From: Bacteroidia bacterium
GTDB lineage: Bacteria; Bacteroidota; Bacteroidia; Bacteroidales; Paludibacteraceae
Assembly: GCA_009929375.1 (NCBI GenBank)
Contig: SAAO01000004.1
Location: 1 to 64,000 of the forward strand
Length of the DNA stretch: 64,000 nucleotides
Reading direction: 5' to 3'
Shown: positions 15,064 to 25,582 of the stretch, in pieces
How positions within the stretch are numbered: the first letter of the stretch is position 1
How the letters are laid out: each line of letters starts with the position of its first letter
Program-made: the position numbers and the translations under genes
The notes under the pieces: generated by a model
The model's input: only the letters and a program-made list of their open reading frames with translations
The model's database searches: none
Told to the model about the DNA's origin: nothing

Positions 15064-16125
15064 ATGGAATTAGAATCAATTTTGCTTCCGGGAATGGAAG
15101 ATAAACGTCCGATGATCATAGCAGGTCCCTGCAGTGCTGAAACGGAAGAACAGGTAATGGAAACTGCCAGAAGTCTGGCAGCGCGTGGAGTGAAAATTTT
15201 CCGCGCAGGTGTTTGGAAACCCCGTACAAAACCCGGAGGTTTCGAAGGTAACGGATCTATTGCTTTTCCCTGGCTGAAAAGAGTAAAAGCCGAACTTGGA
15301 ATGTATGTTTCGACCGAGGTTGCTACTGCGGCTCACGTGCGTGAAGCACTGGCCAATGACATCGACATGATTTGGATTGGTGCCCGTACTTCGGCTAATC
15401 CTTTTGCCGTGCAGGAAATTGCTGATGCGCTAGAAGGTGTGGATATTCCTGTACTGATCAAAAATCCGGTGAATCCTGATCTGGATTTGTGGATTGGCGC
15501 TGTGGAACGTATTTACAACGCAGGTATTCGCAAAATCGGAGCCATACACCGTGGTTTCAGCTCATACGACAAGAAAATTTACCGCAACCTGCCACAGTGG
15601 CATATTCCGATTGAACTGCATCGCCAGATTCCTAATTTACCGATTATTTGCGACCCGAGCCATATCGGAGGAAAACGTGAACTGATTGCACCCATATCGC
15701 AGCAGGCAATGGACTTAAACTTCGATGGACTGATTGTGGAATCGCACTGCAATCCTGAGAAAGCATGGAGCGACGCTTCGCAACAGGTAACACCCGAAGT
15801 GCTCGACTTTATTCTGAATACACTTGTCATCCGCGATATTACACAAACCACCGAAAGTCTTTCGGCACTTCGTCGCCAGATCGACGACCTCGACAATAGT
15901 CTGCTCGAACTTCTTGCCCGTCGTATGCGTGTGTCGCGTGAAATCGGTCAGTACAAAAAGGAGCATAATATGCCCATTTTACAGGCGCAACGATATGATG
16001 AAATTCTGCAAAAACGAATTTCGCAGGCCGAGCAAATGGGAATGGATACAGAATTCATGAAAACTGTACTGGTGGCCATTCACGAAGAGTCGGTTCGACA
16101 CCAGCAGGAAATTATGAAAGATTAA
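15064..16125 (+). CDS. Bifunctional DAHP synthase / chorismate mutase
   Basis: Catalyses the first shikimate-pathway step and the chorismate-to-prephenate branch. 353 aa: a type I-beta DAHP synthase barrel (1-255) with AGPCSAE, the phosphate/metal motif KPRTKPGGFEG, and IHRGFSSYDKKIYRN; the late DPSHIGGKRELI supplies the metal His. A type II (AroQ) chorismate mutase helix bundle occupies about 265-350 (LRRQIDDLDNSLLELLARRMRVSREIGQYKKEHNMP). Fused synthase-mutases of this order are known in Bacteroidota, where prephenate binding to the mutase can inhibit the synthase. Last gene of the operon; tyrA, often next in Bacteroides, is absent and a terminator follows. Confidence 0.95.
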   Translation: MELESILLPGMEDKRPMIIAGPCSAETEEQVMETARSLAARGVKIFRAGVWKPRTKPGGFEGNGSIAFPWLKRVKAELGMYVSTEVATAAHVREALANDIDMIWIGARTSANPFAVQEIADALEGVDIPVLIKNPVNPDLDLWIGAVERIYNAGIRKIGAIHRGFSSYDKKIYRNLPQWHIPIELHRQIPNLPIICDPSHIGGKRELIAPISQQAMDLNFDGLIVESHCNPEKAWSDASQQVTPEVLDFILNTLVIRDITQTTESLSALRRQIDDLDNSLLELLARRMRVSREIGQYKKEHNMPILQAQRYDEILQKRISQAEQMGMDTEFMKTVLVAIHEESVRHQQEIMKD

Positions 16126-16155
16126 AAAGCAACGGATTTTCCGGTAATATATGAT

Positions 16156-16197
16156 AGCGGAAACAGTGTAAAATCAGCACTGTTTCCGCTTTTTTTA
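16156..16197 (+). terminator. Terminator of the aromatic operon
   Basis: A perfect 13-bp stem, AGCGGAAACAGTG (16156-16168) with CACTGTTTCCGCT (16178-16190), around a 9-nt loop, followed by seven T. Confidence 0.95.
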
Positions 16198-16378
16198 TTT
16201 ATTTTTCCGGGCTTCAAAATGTGCTTTAAGTACTTTCTGACGGCTTTGTATGTATTTCTAGGCATTTGTACAAAATAACAGCATCGCCAAATAGTGGAAA
16301 ATGTACTTTTGCATTTGAAAAGTGCACATGCTATATGCTGCCACAATAAATGCTCATTTACCTTAAATTATAAATTTC

Positions 16379-18790
16379 ATGAAGAAATTGACGAAAATTC
16401 CTTTTCTCTTGTCGTTAATTATGCTGATAGCAGTTTCCTGTACCGACAAGGATGAGTACTATGAACGTCCGGGATGGCTCGAACCTCCCATTTATCAGGT
16501 ACTCGAAAAAGAAGGCCGTTTCAGCCAATACCTGAAATGTGTGGATCGAACCCTTTATGCAACCTCATTAAAAGGCAGCGGACTATATACCGTTTTTGCT
16601 CCCAACGATCAGGCTTTTGCAGCCTATCTTGCATCGAAAGGTGTAAATAGTGTCAGCGAACTTCCCGATTCGGTGGTGAACCGTATTGTAAGTTATTCTA
16701 TTCTTTATAATCAATATCCTTACGAAAGACTTACCGATGTGCTGAGTGGTGGCTGGGATACACTTAGTAGTATTAAAAAGAAAACTACTTATTACGAAAC
16801 TATTCACCGCGATACTTACAAGGGTAAGAGCATTTGGGTGTACGATTTGTCCAACTTCCGTGTGGGCGACAACAATTATAAGTATATGCCCATGTATCTG
16901 CGTCCGGTTTTCGAACGTTCGCGCTCAGCTGCTCAGGCTGCTCAGGATTACAACATTTTTTATCCAACCACTTATACCGGTGAAAATATTCAGAATGCCC
17001 GTCTTGTAAAAAAAGATATGTACTCTGAAAACGGTGTGGTACATGAAATTGACATGGTACTTGAACCACTGCCGAACATCGAAAATCTGCTCAACGATCC
17101 CGATTATTCATTGTTCAAAGCGATGATTAATAAAGCCGGAACTACCGGTGAACCATATTTTATCACTTATCAGTATAATAAGGAACTTACAAAATACATT
17201 CAGGAAGCTTATCCAGATAAAAACATCGACGAAGTATATATTAAATATTACAGCGGATTGGCCGTAAATATTAATGGCGAACGCTACGGAACAAACGACA
17301 AACAGGCCGAACAGGGAGGCTATACACTTTTTGCTCCGAATAATGCGGCTGTTATGAAGTTCTACAACGAGAGACTGAAAGATTATTTTCCAGATGGTGT
17401 AGAAACGCTCCCGATGGATGTACTTGGTTATTTTATTAATGCACAAATGATTGACGAACTTGTTTGGCCGGGCGATTTCAAGGGAAGTATGAACTCGCAG
17501 GGAGAATTCTTTAATGGAAAAGGAAACCGTGGCGATGCCTTCGACATCAACAAATACTCCAAAGTGGCTCCGGCAAGTAACGGATTTTTCTATGGTTCGA
17601 AAGATTATATCAAAAGCCGTTATTTCGAAACTGTATTCACCGAAATACTTCTGAATCCTGCTTACAGCTTGCTGAACAGGGCATTTATTGAATATTTCGA
17701 AAGTACACTCAAAGAAGAACTTTTGAAATGTGAACTCAATGGTTACACGCAGGAAAACTACACAGTACTTTTACCTTCCGACGAACTTCTGGCTGCCGAT
17801 GGTTTCAGCTGGCAATGGCTTGGCGGATCAAACAAATACGGATTTGCGCATTCACAATCGGGTAGTTCGCTGGGTAATTTCGACGTAACCACCCGCATGC
17901 AGCGCCTTGTCCGTTCGCATATTTTTAAACGGCTGAAAAACAATGATGTAAACTGTGCGCTGACCGATTTTGTGGTTGATCCGGCTTTCGCAACTGCTTA
18001 CGGCGGACATGGATATGCTGTAAACGAATACGGCGACATGATTCGATACAAAGATGGAAAAGTACAAATGCTTGGAAATTTTGATGAAAACGATTGGGTA
18101 ACAGTCACTCCATACAAAACTTTCAGTAACGGACAGGTTCTGAAAATTGATAAAATGCTTCAGTATTCGCGCAGAAACACAGCTCCAACCGAAGTTGAAA
18201 AGTACAAGAGTCAGGATTTGATTACCTATATTCTGAAAATGACTGCAGCCACGCAAAATCCGAATGTGGCAGTTTTTAAAAATTATCTGATTCAATGCTT
18301 AAAAGGTGATGAAAGTAATGAACTTGCCGGTATTTCCGCAGATATGACATTGACCTTATTAATGCCTACAAATGCAGCAATGAACAGGGCTGTCTCTGAA
18401 GGATATTTACCTGCTTACACTGCCGTTTCCACAGGCGATGTGCCCGCCCGACTCAAGGCCACAAAATTCATTTTGCATCATATTGTAAAGGGAAAGGTGT
18501 TTGTTGACGATGGATTGAATTACATAATGCCTAACAGAGAAGTGATTACCGAAGAAACATGGCCCACACTTTTAAAAGATGTGGTGGACGACACTTATTT
18601 ATCGATAAGCAAGGATGCAGAAGGTAAGTTAGTGGTTTCAACCAAATCGATTAGTACAGGCAAATTGTTTTCGAAGATTCACAAAACAGCAACTGTAACC
18701 CGTGGAATAAAACGAAGCAATTATTTCGGAGCCAAGAGTGTGATGCACGAAATTAATGATTTTATGGTTTACGAAAAAGTAACCGAGTAA
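16379..18790 (+). CDS. Four-domain fasciclin (FAS1) lipoprotein
   Basis: First gene of the outer-membrane locus. 803 aa with a lipoprotein signal ending LIAVSC (Cys near 21), so membrane anchored and probably surface exposed. Four FAS1-type units are marked by the conserved strand: YTVFAPNDQAF near 67, YTLFAPNNAAV near 314, YTVLLPSDELL near 460 and LTLLMPTNAAM near 657; the last is followed by the H2-like FILHHIVKGKVF. FAS1 domains act in adhesion or ligand display. It is 19 bases from the SusC gene. A lone TACTTTTG at 16304-16311 may be the -7 element, but no -33 match is present. Its ligand is unknown. Confidence 0.87.
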   Translation: MKKLTKIPFLLSLIMLIAVSCTDKDEYYERPGWLEPPIYQVLEKEGRFSQYLKCVDRTLYATSLKGSGLYTVFAPNDQAFAAYLASKGVNSVSELPDSVVNRIVSYSILYNQYPYERLTDVLSGGWDTLSSIKKKTTYYETIHRDTYKGKSIWVYDLSNFRVGDNNYKYMPMYLRPVFERSRSAAQAAQDYNIFYPTTYTGENIQNARLVKKDMYSENGVVHEIDMVLEPLPNIENLLNDPDYSLFKAMINKAGTTGEPYFITYQYNKELTKYIQEAYPDKNIDEVYIKYYSGLAVNINGERYGTNDKQAEQGGYTLFAPNNAAVMKFYNERLKDYFPDGVETLPMDVLGYFINAQMIDELVWPGDFKGSMNSQGEFFNGKGNRGDAFDINKYSKVAPASNGFFYGSKDYIKSRYFETVFTEILLNPAYSLLNRAFIEYFESTLKEELLKCELNGYTQENYTVLLPSDELLAADGFSWQWLGGSNKYGFAHSQSGSSLGNFDVTTRMQRLVRSHIFKRLKNNDVNCALTDFVVDPAFATAYGGHGYAVNEYGDMIRYKDGKVQMLGNFDENDWVTVTPYKTFSNGQVLKIDKMLQYSRRNTAPTEVEKYKSQDLITYILKMTAATQNPNVAVFKNYLIQCLKGDESNELAGISADMTLTLLMPTNAAMNRAVSEGYLPAYTAVSTGDVPARLKATKFILHHIVKGKVFVDDGLNYIMPNREVITEETWPTLLKDVVDDTYLSISKDAEGKLVVSTKSISTGKLFSKIHKTATVTRGIKRSNYFGAKSVMHEINDFMVYEKVTE

Positions 18791-18809
18791 CGAATTTTGA
18801 ATCAAGTAC

Positions 18810-21800
18810 ATGAAAATGAAACAGAATAACAGGATATTTTTATTGGTCATAGCGTCGTTACTTATTACTTTTACAGCGGCTGCTCAGGCTAAAATTATAC
18901 ACGGACAGGTTACTGCCAAGTCGGATAAACTTCCCATTATCGGGGTTTCGGTGGCCGAATATGATGCCAGCAATCGTATCCTGAATGGTACGATTACCGA
19001 TTTCGACGGAAATTACACATTGCGTATCAGTGGAACGCCAACTAACCGCGTAGTTTATTCTTATGTGGGTTATAAAACTGTTACACGCACAGCTGGCAAT
19101 GGTGGCAACATAAACATTGTAATGGAAGATGCCACACAAACGATAAAAGAGGTAAATGTGACAGCTCGCCGTCAGGTAAGCACCGGTAATATCAATATTG
19201 CCGAGCGCGACCTTACATTTGCCATGAGTAAAATTGAAACCAAAGAACTCGAAGGTTTGCAGGCAGCTTCAATTGATGAAGCTTTGCAGGGACGTATGTC
19301 GGGTGTGGATATTGTGGCAAACAGTGGAGAACCCGGTTCAGGTATGTCCATTCGTATTCGTGGTACTACTTCTATCAACAGTGGTTCCGATCCTATGATT
19401 GTGGTGGATGGTATTCCGTTCGAAACAAATATCGGCTCCGATTTCGACTTTGCAACAGCCGACGAAGAAAACTATGCGCAATTGCTGAATATCTCACCTG
19501 CGGATATCGAAGAAATTTCGGTATTGAAAGATGCGGCTGCTACCGCCATGTATGGAAACAAAGGTGCAAATGGTGTTTTACTTATCAAAACAAAACGTGG
19601 TACAATAAGCAAACCACGTGTAAGTTATACTTTTAAAGGTTCGCTGAATACGCCTGCCGATCCGATTAAAACATTAAATGGTGATCAGTACACCACTTTG
19701 ATTCTCGAAGCTGCTGCCAATGCCGGAAATCCGCTGAGCACAGCTGCTTATCCGCAATTCAGTTACGACCCCAACAATCCGTATTATTACTATAATTACG
19801 GACAAAATACCGACTGGTACGGAGCACTTACCCGCAACGGATTTACGCAGGATCATAATATCTCGCTTTCGGGTGGTGGCGAAAAAGCCATGTACCGTAC
19901 CTCGATTGGTTTCTACGATCAGGATGGAACTGTGATCGGACAATCGTATTCGCGTGTAACTGCTTCGCTGAACTACGATTACAATGTGTCTGATTATCTG
20001 AAATTTCAGGTAAGTCTTTCGTATACCCAGGGAACTCAGGATAAAAATTACACCACAAATCTGATGAATTCAGCATATACCAAAATGCCGAATATGTCGA
20101 TTTATGAGTATAATACGCTTGGGGTAATGACTCCAAACTATTTCTCGCCGGTTACCACACCACAGGGATATTGGTCGTCAACTTCAAATTCCGGTATTTA
20201 CAATCCTGTAGCAATGGCTAATAGTGGTTACTGGAAAGTGAAAAGTGAACGTATTATGCCAAAATTCAATCTGCAGTACTGGATTGTTCCTGAAGTGCTT
20301 AAATATCAGGTTGATTTGGCGTTTGACATCAATACTTCGAAAGATAACCGTTTCCTTCCACAAACTGCCACAGGTCGCCTTTGGCCGGAAATCAGTGTGA
20401 ACCGCGCTACCGACTTGTATACCGAAGCTTTTGTGGTGCAATCTTTCAACCGACTTTATTACACTCCAAAAATGGGTAAGGATCATGAGATTGTAGGTCT
20501 TCTGCAATTCAATACCTACGATGGTCGTTATTCGTCGTATCAGGAAGTAAGTGCGCTGAGTGCTTCCACAAATTTGCAGGATCCGTCAATCCCCGCCAAT
20601 ATTATTGGCAATGGTCTGGGTTTGAATTCAGGAAGTTCGCAGGCACGTACATTATCACTTTTGGGAATGCTTCAGTATAAATATCTCGACAGATATATTA
20701 TAAACGGAACAATGCGTCGCGATGGCGATTCGAAATACGGAACCAAAAACCGTTATGGCTATTTCCCAAGTGCTTCATTCCGCTGGAGAACCTCGAACGA
20801 GCCATTTATGAAAGATGTGAAATTTATTGATGATCTGAGTTTGCGTGCTTCCACAGGTATGAGTGGAAATCCGGTAAACAAAAATTATCTGTATTACAAT
20901 ACTTATGGCACTTACGAGTGGACATATCTCAACGATCAGGGGGTTTATTCAACCGGATTACAACTTGCCAATCTGCGTTGGGAAAAAGTGTCCGACTTCA
21001 ACATTGGAGCGAATCTTATTATGTTCGATAACCGTGTAAATATGGATTTCAACTGGTATAAGAAACGTACCAACGACCTTTATTTCCCGAATGTAGGTAT
21101 TTCGAGTGCTACAGGTTTCAATAATATCAATCAGAATGTGGGTGTAATGGATAACCGTGGCTGGGAGCTCAGCATATTTACCACACCTCTGAAAACAAAG
21201 GAATGGCAACTCGATTTCAATATGACTTTTGCCCGCTCGGAAAATGAGGTAATGGAACTTTCGGATAATATTCCGCTTATTTCTACCCCGACTGCTGCCA
21301 ATAACAAATATCTGACAAAGATTCAGGTGGGTAATCCTCTGGGATCGTTCTACGGTTATCGTTACGAAGGAGTTTATTTGAACGAAGAAGAAACTGTTGC
21401 ACGTGACAAGAAAGGTAATCCGATTTACACATACAATGAAAATGGCGAAAGAGAAGCCGTAAATATGCGTTTCTGGTATCCTTCGGTAGGTTATGAGTTT
21501 CAGGCAGGCGATGCCAAATATGCCGATATCAACCACGATGGTAATATCAACTCGCAGGACATTGTGTATCTTGGCGACGTAAACCCTACACTTACAGGTG
21601 GTTTTGGACCTACATTGCGCTGGAAAGGCAAACTCACAGTAAGTGCTTATTTCTATTATCGTTACGGTTTCGAAATTATCAATCAGACCCGTATTGACAT
21701 GGAAAGTATGCATGGATTCAATAATCAGAGTACTGCGGTGCTTAAACGCTGGCGTCATCCGTATGCCGATCCTTCCACAGCTCCTGACGATCTCTTGCCA

Positions 21801-22100
21801 CGTGCATTGCTCGGAAAAGGATATAATTTCCTTGGTTCGGATCGCTTTGTGGAAGATGGTTCATTCCTGCGTTTCAAATCGCTTACCGTGAACTATAATT
21901 TCAATCGCGATAAAGTAAAACGATTCGGACTTAACGAACTGAAAGTGTGGGCTACCATGCAGAATATTTATATCTGGACAAATTATTCGGGTATGGATCC
22001 TGAAGTGACACTGCGCGGAGGTATTGCCAGTCTTGGGTACGATACATCACGCTCGGGTCGTCCAATGGAATTCTCATTAGGAACAACAGTTAGTTTTTAA
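18810..22100 (+). CDS. SusC/RagA-type TonB-dependent outer-membrane transporter (1)
   Basis: Large outer-membrane import channel of 1096 aa. Signal peptide MKMKQNNRIFLLVIASLLITFTAAAQ, then a carboxypeptidase-regulatory-like beta domain (25-110, IIGVSVAEYDASNRILNGTITDFDGNYTL), the plug (about 130-260, with DEALQGRMSGVDIV, SIRIRGTTSI and the SusC motif VLKDAAATAMYGNKGANGV), and a long barrel ending in the terminal aromatic GTTVSF used in outer-membrane insertion. SusC pairs with SusD as a lidded bucket for large ligands and is energised by TonB. The SusD partner follows after 21 bases. Substrate cannot be told from sequence, and no glycan-degrading enzyme is nearby. Confidence 0.95.
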   Translation: MKMKQNNRIFLLVIASLLITFTAAAQAKIIHGQVTAKSDKLPIIGVSVAEYDASNRILNGTITDFDGNYTLRISGTPTNRVVYSYVGYKTVTRTAGNGGNINIVMEDATQTIKEVNVTARRQVSTGNINIAERDLTFAMSKIETKELEGLQAASIDEALQGRMSGVDIVANSGEPGSGMSIRIRGTTSINSGSDPMIVVDGIPFETNIGSDFDFATADEENYAQLLNISPADIEEISVLKDAAATAMYGNKGANGVLLIKTKRGTISKPRVSYTFKGSLNTPADPIKTLNGDQYTTLILEAAANAGNPLSTAAYPQFSYDPNNPYYYYNYGQNTDWYGALTRNGFTQDHNISLSGGGEKAMYRTSIGFYDQDGTVIGQSYSRVTASLNYDYNVSDYLKFQVSLSYTQGTQDKNYTTNLMNSAYTKMPNMSIYEYNTLGVMTPNYFSPVTTPQGYWSSTSNSGIYNPVAMANSGYWKVKSERIMPKFNLQYWIVPEVLKYQVDLAFDINTSKDNRFLPQTATGRLWPEISVNRATDLYTEAFVVQSFNRLYYTPKMGKDHEIVGLLQFNTYDGRYSSYQEVSALSASTNLQDPSIPANIIGNGLGLNSGSSQARTLSLLGMLQYKYLDRYIINGTMRRDGDSKYGTKNRYGYFPSASFRWRTSNEPFMKDVKFIDDLSLRASTGMSGNPVNKNYLYYNTYGTYEWTYLNDQGVYSTGLQLANLRWEKVSDFNIGANLIMFDNRVNMDFNWYKKRTNDLYFPNVGISSATGFNNINQNVGVMDNRGWELSIFTTPLKTKEWQLDFNMTFARSENEVMELSDNIPLISTPTAANNKYLTKIQVGNPLGSFYGYRYEGVYLNEEETVARDKKGNPIYTYNENGEREAVNMRFWYPSVGYEFQAGDAKYADINHDGNINSQDIVYLGDVNPTLTGGFGPTLRWKGKLTVSAYFYYRYGFEIINQTRIDMESMHGFNNQSTAVLKRWRHPYADPSTAPDDLLPRALLGKGYNFLGSDRFVEDGSFLRFKSLTVNYNFNRDKVKRFGLNELKVWATMQNIYIWTNYSGMDPEVTLRGGIASLGYDTSRSGRPMEFSLGTTVSF

Positions 22101-22121
22101 ACTCTTTAAGACAAAAATGGT

Positions 22122-23723
22122 ATGACTAAAAATCTGAAATATATAATTTTAGCAATTCTGGCTTTGCAATTGTCAGCATGTTCCGACTGGCTTACGCTCG
22201 AACCCGAGGATGGAGTAACCCGTGAAGAATTCTGGCAAACCAAAGAGCATGTAAATTCAGCTGTGGTTGGTTGCTATATGTCGATGCAGGCAAATACAAT
22301 CGAAAAAATGTTTGCCTGGGGTGAATTGAGAGCCGATATGCTCGAAAATGGTGCCATTATCGATAATGATATAAATAATGTTTTTGAGGGGGAAATATCG
22401 CCTGAAAATTCGATTGTAAACTGGGCCGGATTTTACAATGTGATAAACAACTGTAATACCGTGCTTAAATTTGCTCCTCAGGTTCGCAAAATCGATGGTA
22501 CCTTTACCGAAAAACAACTGAAGGAATACGAAGCAGAAGCGCTGACAATCCGTGCCATAATGTATTTTTATCTGGTTCGTGCTTTCAGGGATGTGCCTAT
22601 GACGCTCGAAGCTTATTATTCCGATGATCAGGATTTGTATCTGCCCACCACTCCGGGCGATGTAATTCTCGATACGCTTGTGCATGACCTTCGGATCGCT
22701 ATTGCCAATGCTCCTATAAGCTATCCAAGCAGCGAAAAAAACAAAAGCCGCATTACCAGTTGGGCTGCCAGAGCTTTGCTGGCCGATATTTTCCTGTGGC
22801 AGGAAAGATATGCCGAAGCTAATGCACTTTGTGATGAAGTAATCGGATCGAATCGTTTCAGTCTTATTCCGGTCGAAAAATTTGAAGTGGAAGTGGGCGA
22901 AGGCGGAATTATTGTGGACACAGTAACTGTGGCCAACGAATCGGATGCTGATAAAATGTTTGTGCAGACTTATGTGAATGGTCGCTCGGTGGAGTCGATT
23001 TTCGAAATTCCATTTACTACCGATTTTACAAATCCGTTCTATTATTTTATGGGTCCAACGATCAATCGCATTCGTCCCAAAACTGATATTGTAGATGGAA
23101 CTATTTTCCCTGAACCTGTATATGCTGCTGTTCCTGATGCAACTGACATTCGTGGTTTGGGTTGTTCGTACCGTGCAGGACTGGTTTGGAAATATGTGGG
23201 AACAAGTCGCACTGGCGATTCGCGTGCTGCGACAAACTACACCACACCATGGATTGTATATAAATATTCCGATATTTTGCTGATGAAAGCTGAAGCGTTG
23301 AATCAGATCGGATTACAAACCAATAACGAAACTGCTCAGAATTACTATAAAGGAGCGATCGACGCTATGAGTAAGGTGCGTAAGGCACGTAATGCTGTGG
23401 AAACATCTGATTATAAATTTATCGAAAATGATGTGGAAGGCAAAATGCTCGAAAAAGCTATTCTTCAGGAACGTGCCCGTGAATTTGCTTACGAAGGAAA
23501 ACGCTGGTTTGATGTATTGCGTTATGCCAAACGAAATGATTACGGCGACAATAATATCCAGTATCTGATTACGCTGGCTATCAACAGTGCTTCACCTGAA
23601 AAACTCGGAAGTCTGATGGCTAAATATCGTGATCCGAAACACAACAGTCATTACTGGCCAATTTATATTCACGAAATCGAAACAAATAAAAATCTGACTC
23701 AGAATGAGTTTTATGCAAAATAA
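22122..23723 (+). CDS. SusD/RagB-type ligand-binding lipoprotein (1)
   Basis: Surface lipoprotein that caps the SusC bucket and captures ligand. 533 aa with lipobox LQLSAC (Cys near 20) followed by SDWLTLEPED, typical of SusD N-termini. The TPR-like helical core is visible in TEKQLKEYEAEALTIRAIMYFYLVRAFRDVPM (near 140-170) and AARALLADIFLWQERYAEA (near 215). The C-terminal region carries the family signature ERAREFAYEGKRWFDVLRYAKR (near 450-470). Length fits. It is tightly spaced after the SusC gene and separated by 52 bases from the next FAS1 lipoprotein. Confidence 0.95.
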   Translation: MTKNLKYIILAILALQLSACSDWLTLEPEDGVTREEFWQTKEHVNSAVVGCYMSMQANTIEKMFAWGELRADMLENGAIIDNDINNVFEGEISPENSIVNWAGFYNVINNCNTVLKFAPQVRKIDGTFTEKQLKEYEAEALTIRAIMYFYLVRAFRDVPMTLEAYYSDDQDLYLPTTPGDVILDTLVHDLRIAIANAPISYPSSEKNKSRITSWAARALLADIFLWQERYAEANALCDEVIGSNRFSLIPVEKFEVEVGEGGIIVDTVTVANESDADKMFVQTYVNGRSVESIFEIPFTTDFTNPFYYFMGPTINRIRPKTDIVDGTIFPEPVYAAVPDATDIRGLGCSYRAGLVWKYVGTSRTGDSRAATNYTTPWIVYKYSDILLMKAEALNQIGLQTNNETAQNYYKGAIDAMSKVRKARNAVETSDYKFIENDVEGKMLEKAILQERAREFAYEGKRWFDVLRYAKRNDYGDNNIQYLITLAINSASPEKLGSLMAKYRDPKHNSHYWPIYIHEIETNKNLTQNEFYAK

Positions 23724-23775
23724 CATATCACTTTCTCAAAATAAAAAAGTCGGACTATTTTTAAAATAAAGCCTT

Positions 23776-25536
23776 ATGAACAAAATTTTTAACACTATAA
23801 AACTATCTCTGTGGTGTGCGATGGCTGTAGCGTTGATAACATTCAGCTCGTGCGACGACTACATGAAAGGAAAAACTTTCCTTACTTCTGACGAGGTGAT
23901 GGTCGACGAATATATAGAACAAAGGGACAATTCAATGTCGGAATTTCTGAAAGTGGCCGACAAAGCCGGATTTCGCGGAATGTTACATGCATACGGAACG
24001 AATACCTGCTTTATTCCAACCAACGAAGCCATTAGCGTGTATTGCAGCCGTATGGGTATCGATTCGCTTCAGCAATTGCCGGTGGAAGAACTTGAGAAAT
24101 TCATGAAATTTCACATTGTACGTGATACCATCAAAAGTGCCGATTTTGTTGACGGACGACTTGCCACAGCTACCATGCTTGGAAAATACCTGACCACACG
24201 CACTGTACAGGAAGGCAGTAATGAACCTGTTTTGCGTGTCAACCGTCAGGCTGATATCGTTCAGAAGGACATTCGCGTTGCCAACGGAATTATTCACAAA
24301 ATAAATTATGTACTTTCTCCGAATCCAAAAACAGTAGGAGAGATGATTCAGCTTTTACCAGAAAATTATACACTTTTTAAATCGGTAATGACAGAATCGG
24401 GCATACTCGATACGCTAACCAATAATAAGGCAGCAGGTGAATGGTTTACAGTGTTTGTGCAATCCGACGAGGCTTTTGCTTCTGCAGGTATCACCGACAG
24501 AACTTCGCTCATTGAAAAACTCAAAGTGGCTCAACCCGATTTTGCTACTGACGAAGCAGCACTGATCAATATTTTTGCCAGATATCTGGTAGTGAAACGA
24601 TTGGCTTATGTGGCCGATCTTTCGATGAGTAGTGCTGAGCTTACAATGGCTACCAATCAGGTGCTTACATTTAAAAACAGCAAAGATTCACTGATTGTAA
24701 ACGAATATCAGACTCTTACCAAGTTCGAAAAAGGAGTTCCGGTAAAAAAAGATTCTGAATGGACTGATTTGAGTTGTTTCAATGGAGTTATGATTGATCT
24801 CGAAGGATATATTCAGCCTGTGAAACGTGGGCCGGAAGCCATTTACTGGCAGCTTACCGACCAGCCTGAAATCAAAAAAATGAAAGAATACCGCAAAAAA
24901 GGTTCGTGGTATGTATTCCGTCCGGGCGATCTTTCGGAGCTTCAGTTTGGTGGAAAAAACAATCCGACCATTACTTATGTGGTGGACAATGCATTTGGTG
25001 AAAAAAACCAGTATGTAAACTACGATTATTTCGAAATACCAATGCGCCCGACACTTCTTCAGTGGATGGAAATTAAAACTCCGGTGCTTACCGAAGGTGT
25101 TTATAATGTATGGATTTGCTGGCGTCGTGGTGGTAGCAATAATAAATTTAAAACCACATTCCGTCAGGAAGGAAAAGAAGATCAGGTGTTACCAAACGTA
25201 TTCGACCTTGGCGAATATTTCAACACAGATAACACACCCGAGGTAAACCTGAACAATGGTATGAAACAATACAATGCAAAACAAAAAATCAGTGTATTCT
25301 GTAGCCGAAACTGTGGTGCAATTAAAGTGGAATATACAGGTCGTCACACGCTGCGTATCGATGCACTCAGCGGAAACAGTCAGGCTGCGTGGTGGGATAT
25401 GATTCAGTTTATTCCGGTGGATCAAAACCAGATATGGCCACGTTTCGATATCGAAGGTAATGCCATATATCCGGGCACAGCCTGCGAACTGATTGCTCCT
25501 GCTGATCAGGTTTGTGTTGGTGACTTATTGAATTAA
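23776..25536 (+). CDS. FAS1 lipoprotein with C-terminal beta module (DUF5108-like)
   Basis: 586 aa lipoprotein; the signal ends TFSSC and continues DDYMKG, an acidic stretch of the kind linked to surface export in Bacteroidota. Two FAS1 units (about 40-185 and 190-340) are marked by NTCFIPTNEAI and FTVFVQSDEAF. The last 240 residues form a beta-rich module: IKTPVLTEGVYNVWICWRR, then GRHTLRIDALSG and WDMIQFIPVD. That module recurs in the T9SS-secreted protein at 32853 (KTPWLNTGSYNIYISHR ... DMLQFIPVD). DUF5108 is the likely name from memory. A surface ligand-capture role beside SusD is inferred. Confidence 0.85.
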   Translation: MNKIFNTIKLSLWCAMAVALITFSSCDDYMKGKTFLTSDEVMVDEYIEQRDNSMSEFLKVADKAGFRGMLHAYGTNTCFIPTNEAISVYCSRMGIDSLQQLPVEELEKFMKFHIVRDTIKSADFVDGRLATATMLGKYLTTRTVQEGSNEPVLRVNRQADIVQKDIRVANGIIHKINYVLSPNPKTVGEMIQLLPENYTLFKSVMTESGILDTLTNNKAAGEWFTVFVQSDEAFASAGITDRTSLIEKLKVAQPDFATDEAALINIFARYLVVKRLAYVADLSMSSAELTMATNQVLTFKNSKDSLIVNEYQTLTKFEKGVPVKKDSEWTDLSCFNGVMIDLEGYIQPVKRGPEAIYWQLTDQPEIKKMKEYRKKGSWYVFRPGDLSELQFGGKNNPTITYVVDNAFGEKNQYVNYDYFEIPMRPTLLQWMEIKTPVLTEGVYNVWICWRRGGSNNKFKTTFRQEGKEDQVLPNVFDLGEYFNTDNTPEVNLNNGMKQYNAKQKISVFCSRNCGAIKVEYTGRHTLRIDALSGNSQAAWWDMIQFIPVDQNQIWPRFDIEGNAIYPGTACELIAPADQVCVGDLLN

Positions 25537-25582
25537 TTATCAGAGCTCTTTATTAATACCGAAAAGTAAAAAACATAATATT

